This document shows, in pieces, positions 5,443 to 5,527 of a DNA stretch of 5,527 bases. Both the position numbers and the translations under genes were made by a program. The number at the start of each line of letters is the position of its first letter. The first letter of the stretch is position 1. Origin of the DNA: Mycobacterium sp. (GTDB lineage Bacteria > Actinomycetota > Actinomycetes > Mycobacteriales > Mycobacteriaceae); NCBI GenBank assembly GCA_028706695.1, contig JAQTVU010000200.1:1-5527 (forward strand), in the 5' to 3' direction. The notes beneath the pieces are model-generated. The model was given only the letters and a program-made list of their open reading frames with translations. It made no database searches and was not told the origin of the DNA.

Positions 5443-5527
5443 AGCTAACTGGTATTGTCGCAGATCCTGCGCGGATTCGAGAAAACGCCAGGCTGGGCGC
5501 CGGGGCGTGACCGGCGAAACCGCACTG

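Larger units (their letters stand above)
5398..5527 (-). other. Upstream region of cwlM; no upstream gene visible
   Basis: Besides the ribosome binding site and direct repeat, this stretch shows no recognisable coding sequence. In mycobacteria a thioredoxin gene (trxC) usually precedes cwlM in the same direction. None of the minus-strand frames here reads as a thioredoxin C-terminus, so that gene must lie at least about 100 bp away or be missing. GATAAT (minus strand, 5414-5419) resembles a -10 element but would put the start of the transcript inside the ribosome binding site. Confidence 0.45.

Noticed and set aside
4525..5448. Long plus-strand open frame (307 codons) opposite cwlM
   Set aside because: It is the complement of the cwlM coding sequence, has no recognisable domain, and CwlM itself matches its family along its full length.
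5450..5458. Plus-strand extended -10 like TGGTATTGT upstream of cwlM
   Set aside because: It has no acceptable -35 and would point away from cwlM towards an expected gene of the opposite orientation.
1..5527. Mobile element, CRISPR array, tRNA/rRNA gene or new defence system
   Set aside because: No transposase, terminal inverted repeats, spaced CRISPR-like repeats or RNA gene signatures were seen; every sizeable gene belongs to the conserved origin-proximal cluster.

Overview
This is a high-GC actinobacterial, almost certainly mycobacterial, chromosome segment from the conserved block next to the replication origin. Gene order, protein sequences and orientation match the Mycobacterium tuberculosis Rv3920c-Rv3915 region, here in reverse: jag (3' end), rsmG/gidB, parA, parB, a GNAT-like protein (Rv3916c type), then cwlM on the opposite strand. 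Product names rest on recalled homologues and visible motifs; no database search was possible.

Layout. Positions 1-281 are the end of jag/khpB, an RNA-binding KH/R3H protein. Positions 282-371 form a short gap carrying two parS-like sites, the second of which includes the likely start codon region of rsmG (372-1121). After a 130-bp spacer with 12-bp tandem repeats comes parA (1252-2148), whose first codons contain a perfect 14-bp parS core. parB (2159-3142) follows 10 bp after the parA stop. A 256-bp non-coding gap (3143-3398) is rich in short direct and inverted repeats and leads into the GNAT-like gene (3399-4244). That gene runs tail to tail into cwlM (5397-4177, minus strand) and overlaps it by 68 bp. 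The final 130 bp are the upstream region of cwlM. They carry a strong ribosome binding site and a GTCAC-N6-GTAAC direct repeat; the thioredoxin gene often found upstream is not visible.

Function. ParA, ParB and the parS sites form the origin-segregation machine: ParB loads at parS, spreads as a CTP-dependent clamp, and the ParA ATPase moves the complex. RsmG modifies 16S rRNA, and its loss gives low-level streptomycin resistance in mycobacteria. CwlM is a cytoplasmic pseudo-amidase that, when phosphorylated by PknB, activates MurA at the start of peptidoglycan synthesis. The block therefore links origin segregation, ribosome maturation and cell-wall synthesis.

I see no novel multi-gene system. 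The observation most worth checking is an AGA (Arg) codon replacing the usual last glycine of the SAM-binding GxGxG motif of RsmG, which may reduce or abolish its activity. Also of note are the parS sites embedded in coding sequence, the loss of amidase zinc ligands in CwlM, the repeats in the gaps, and the convergent overlap.
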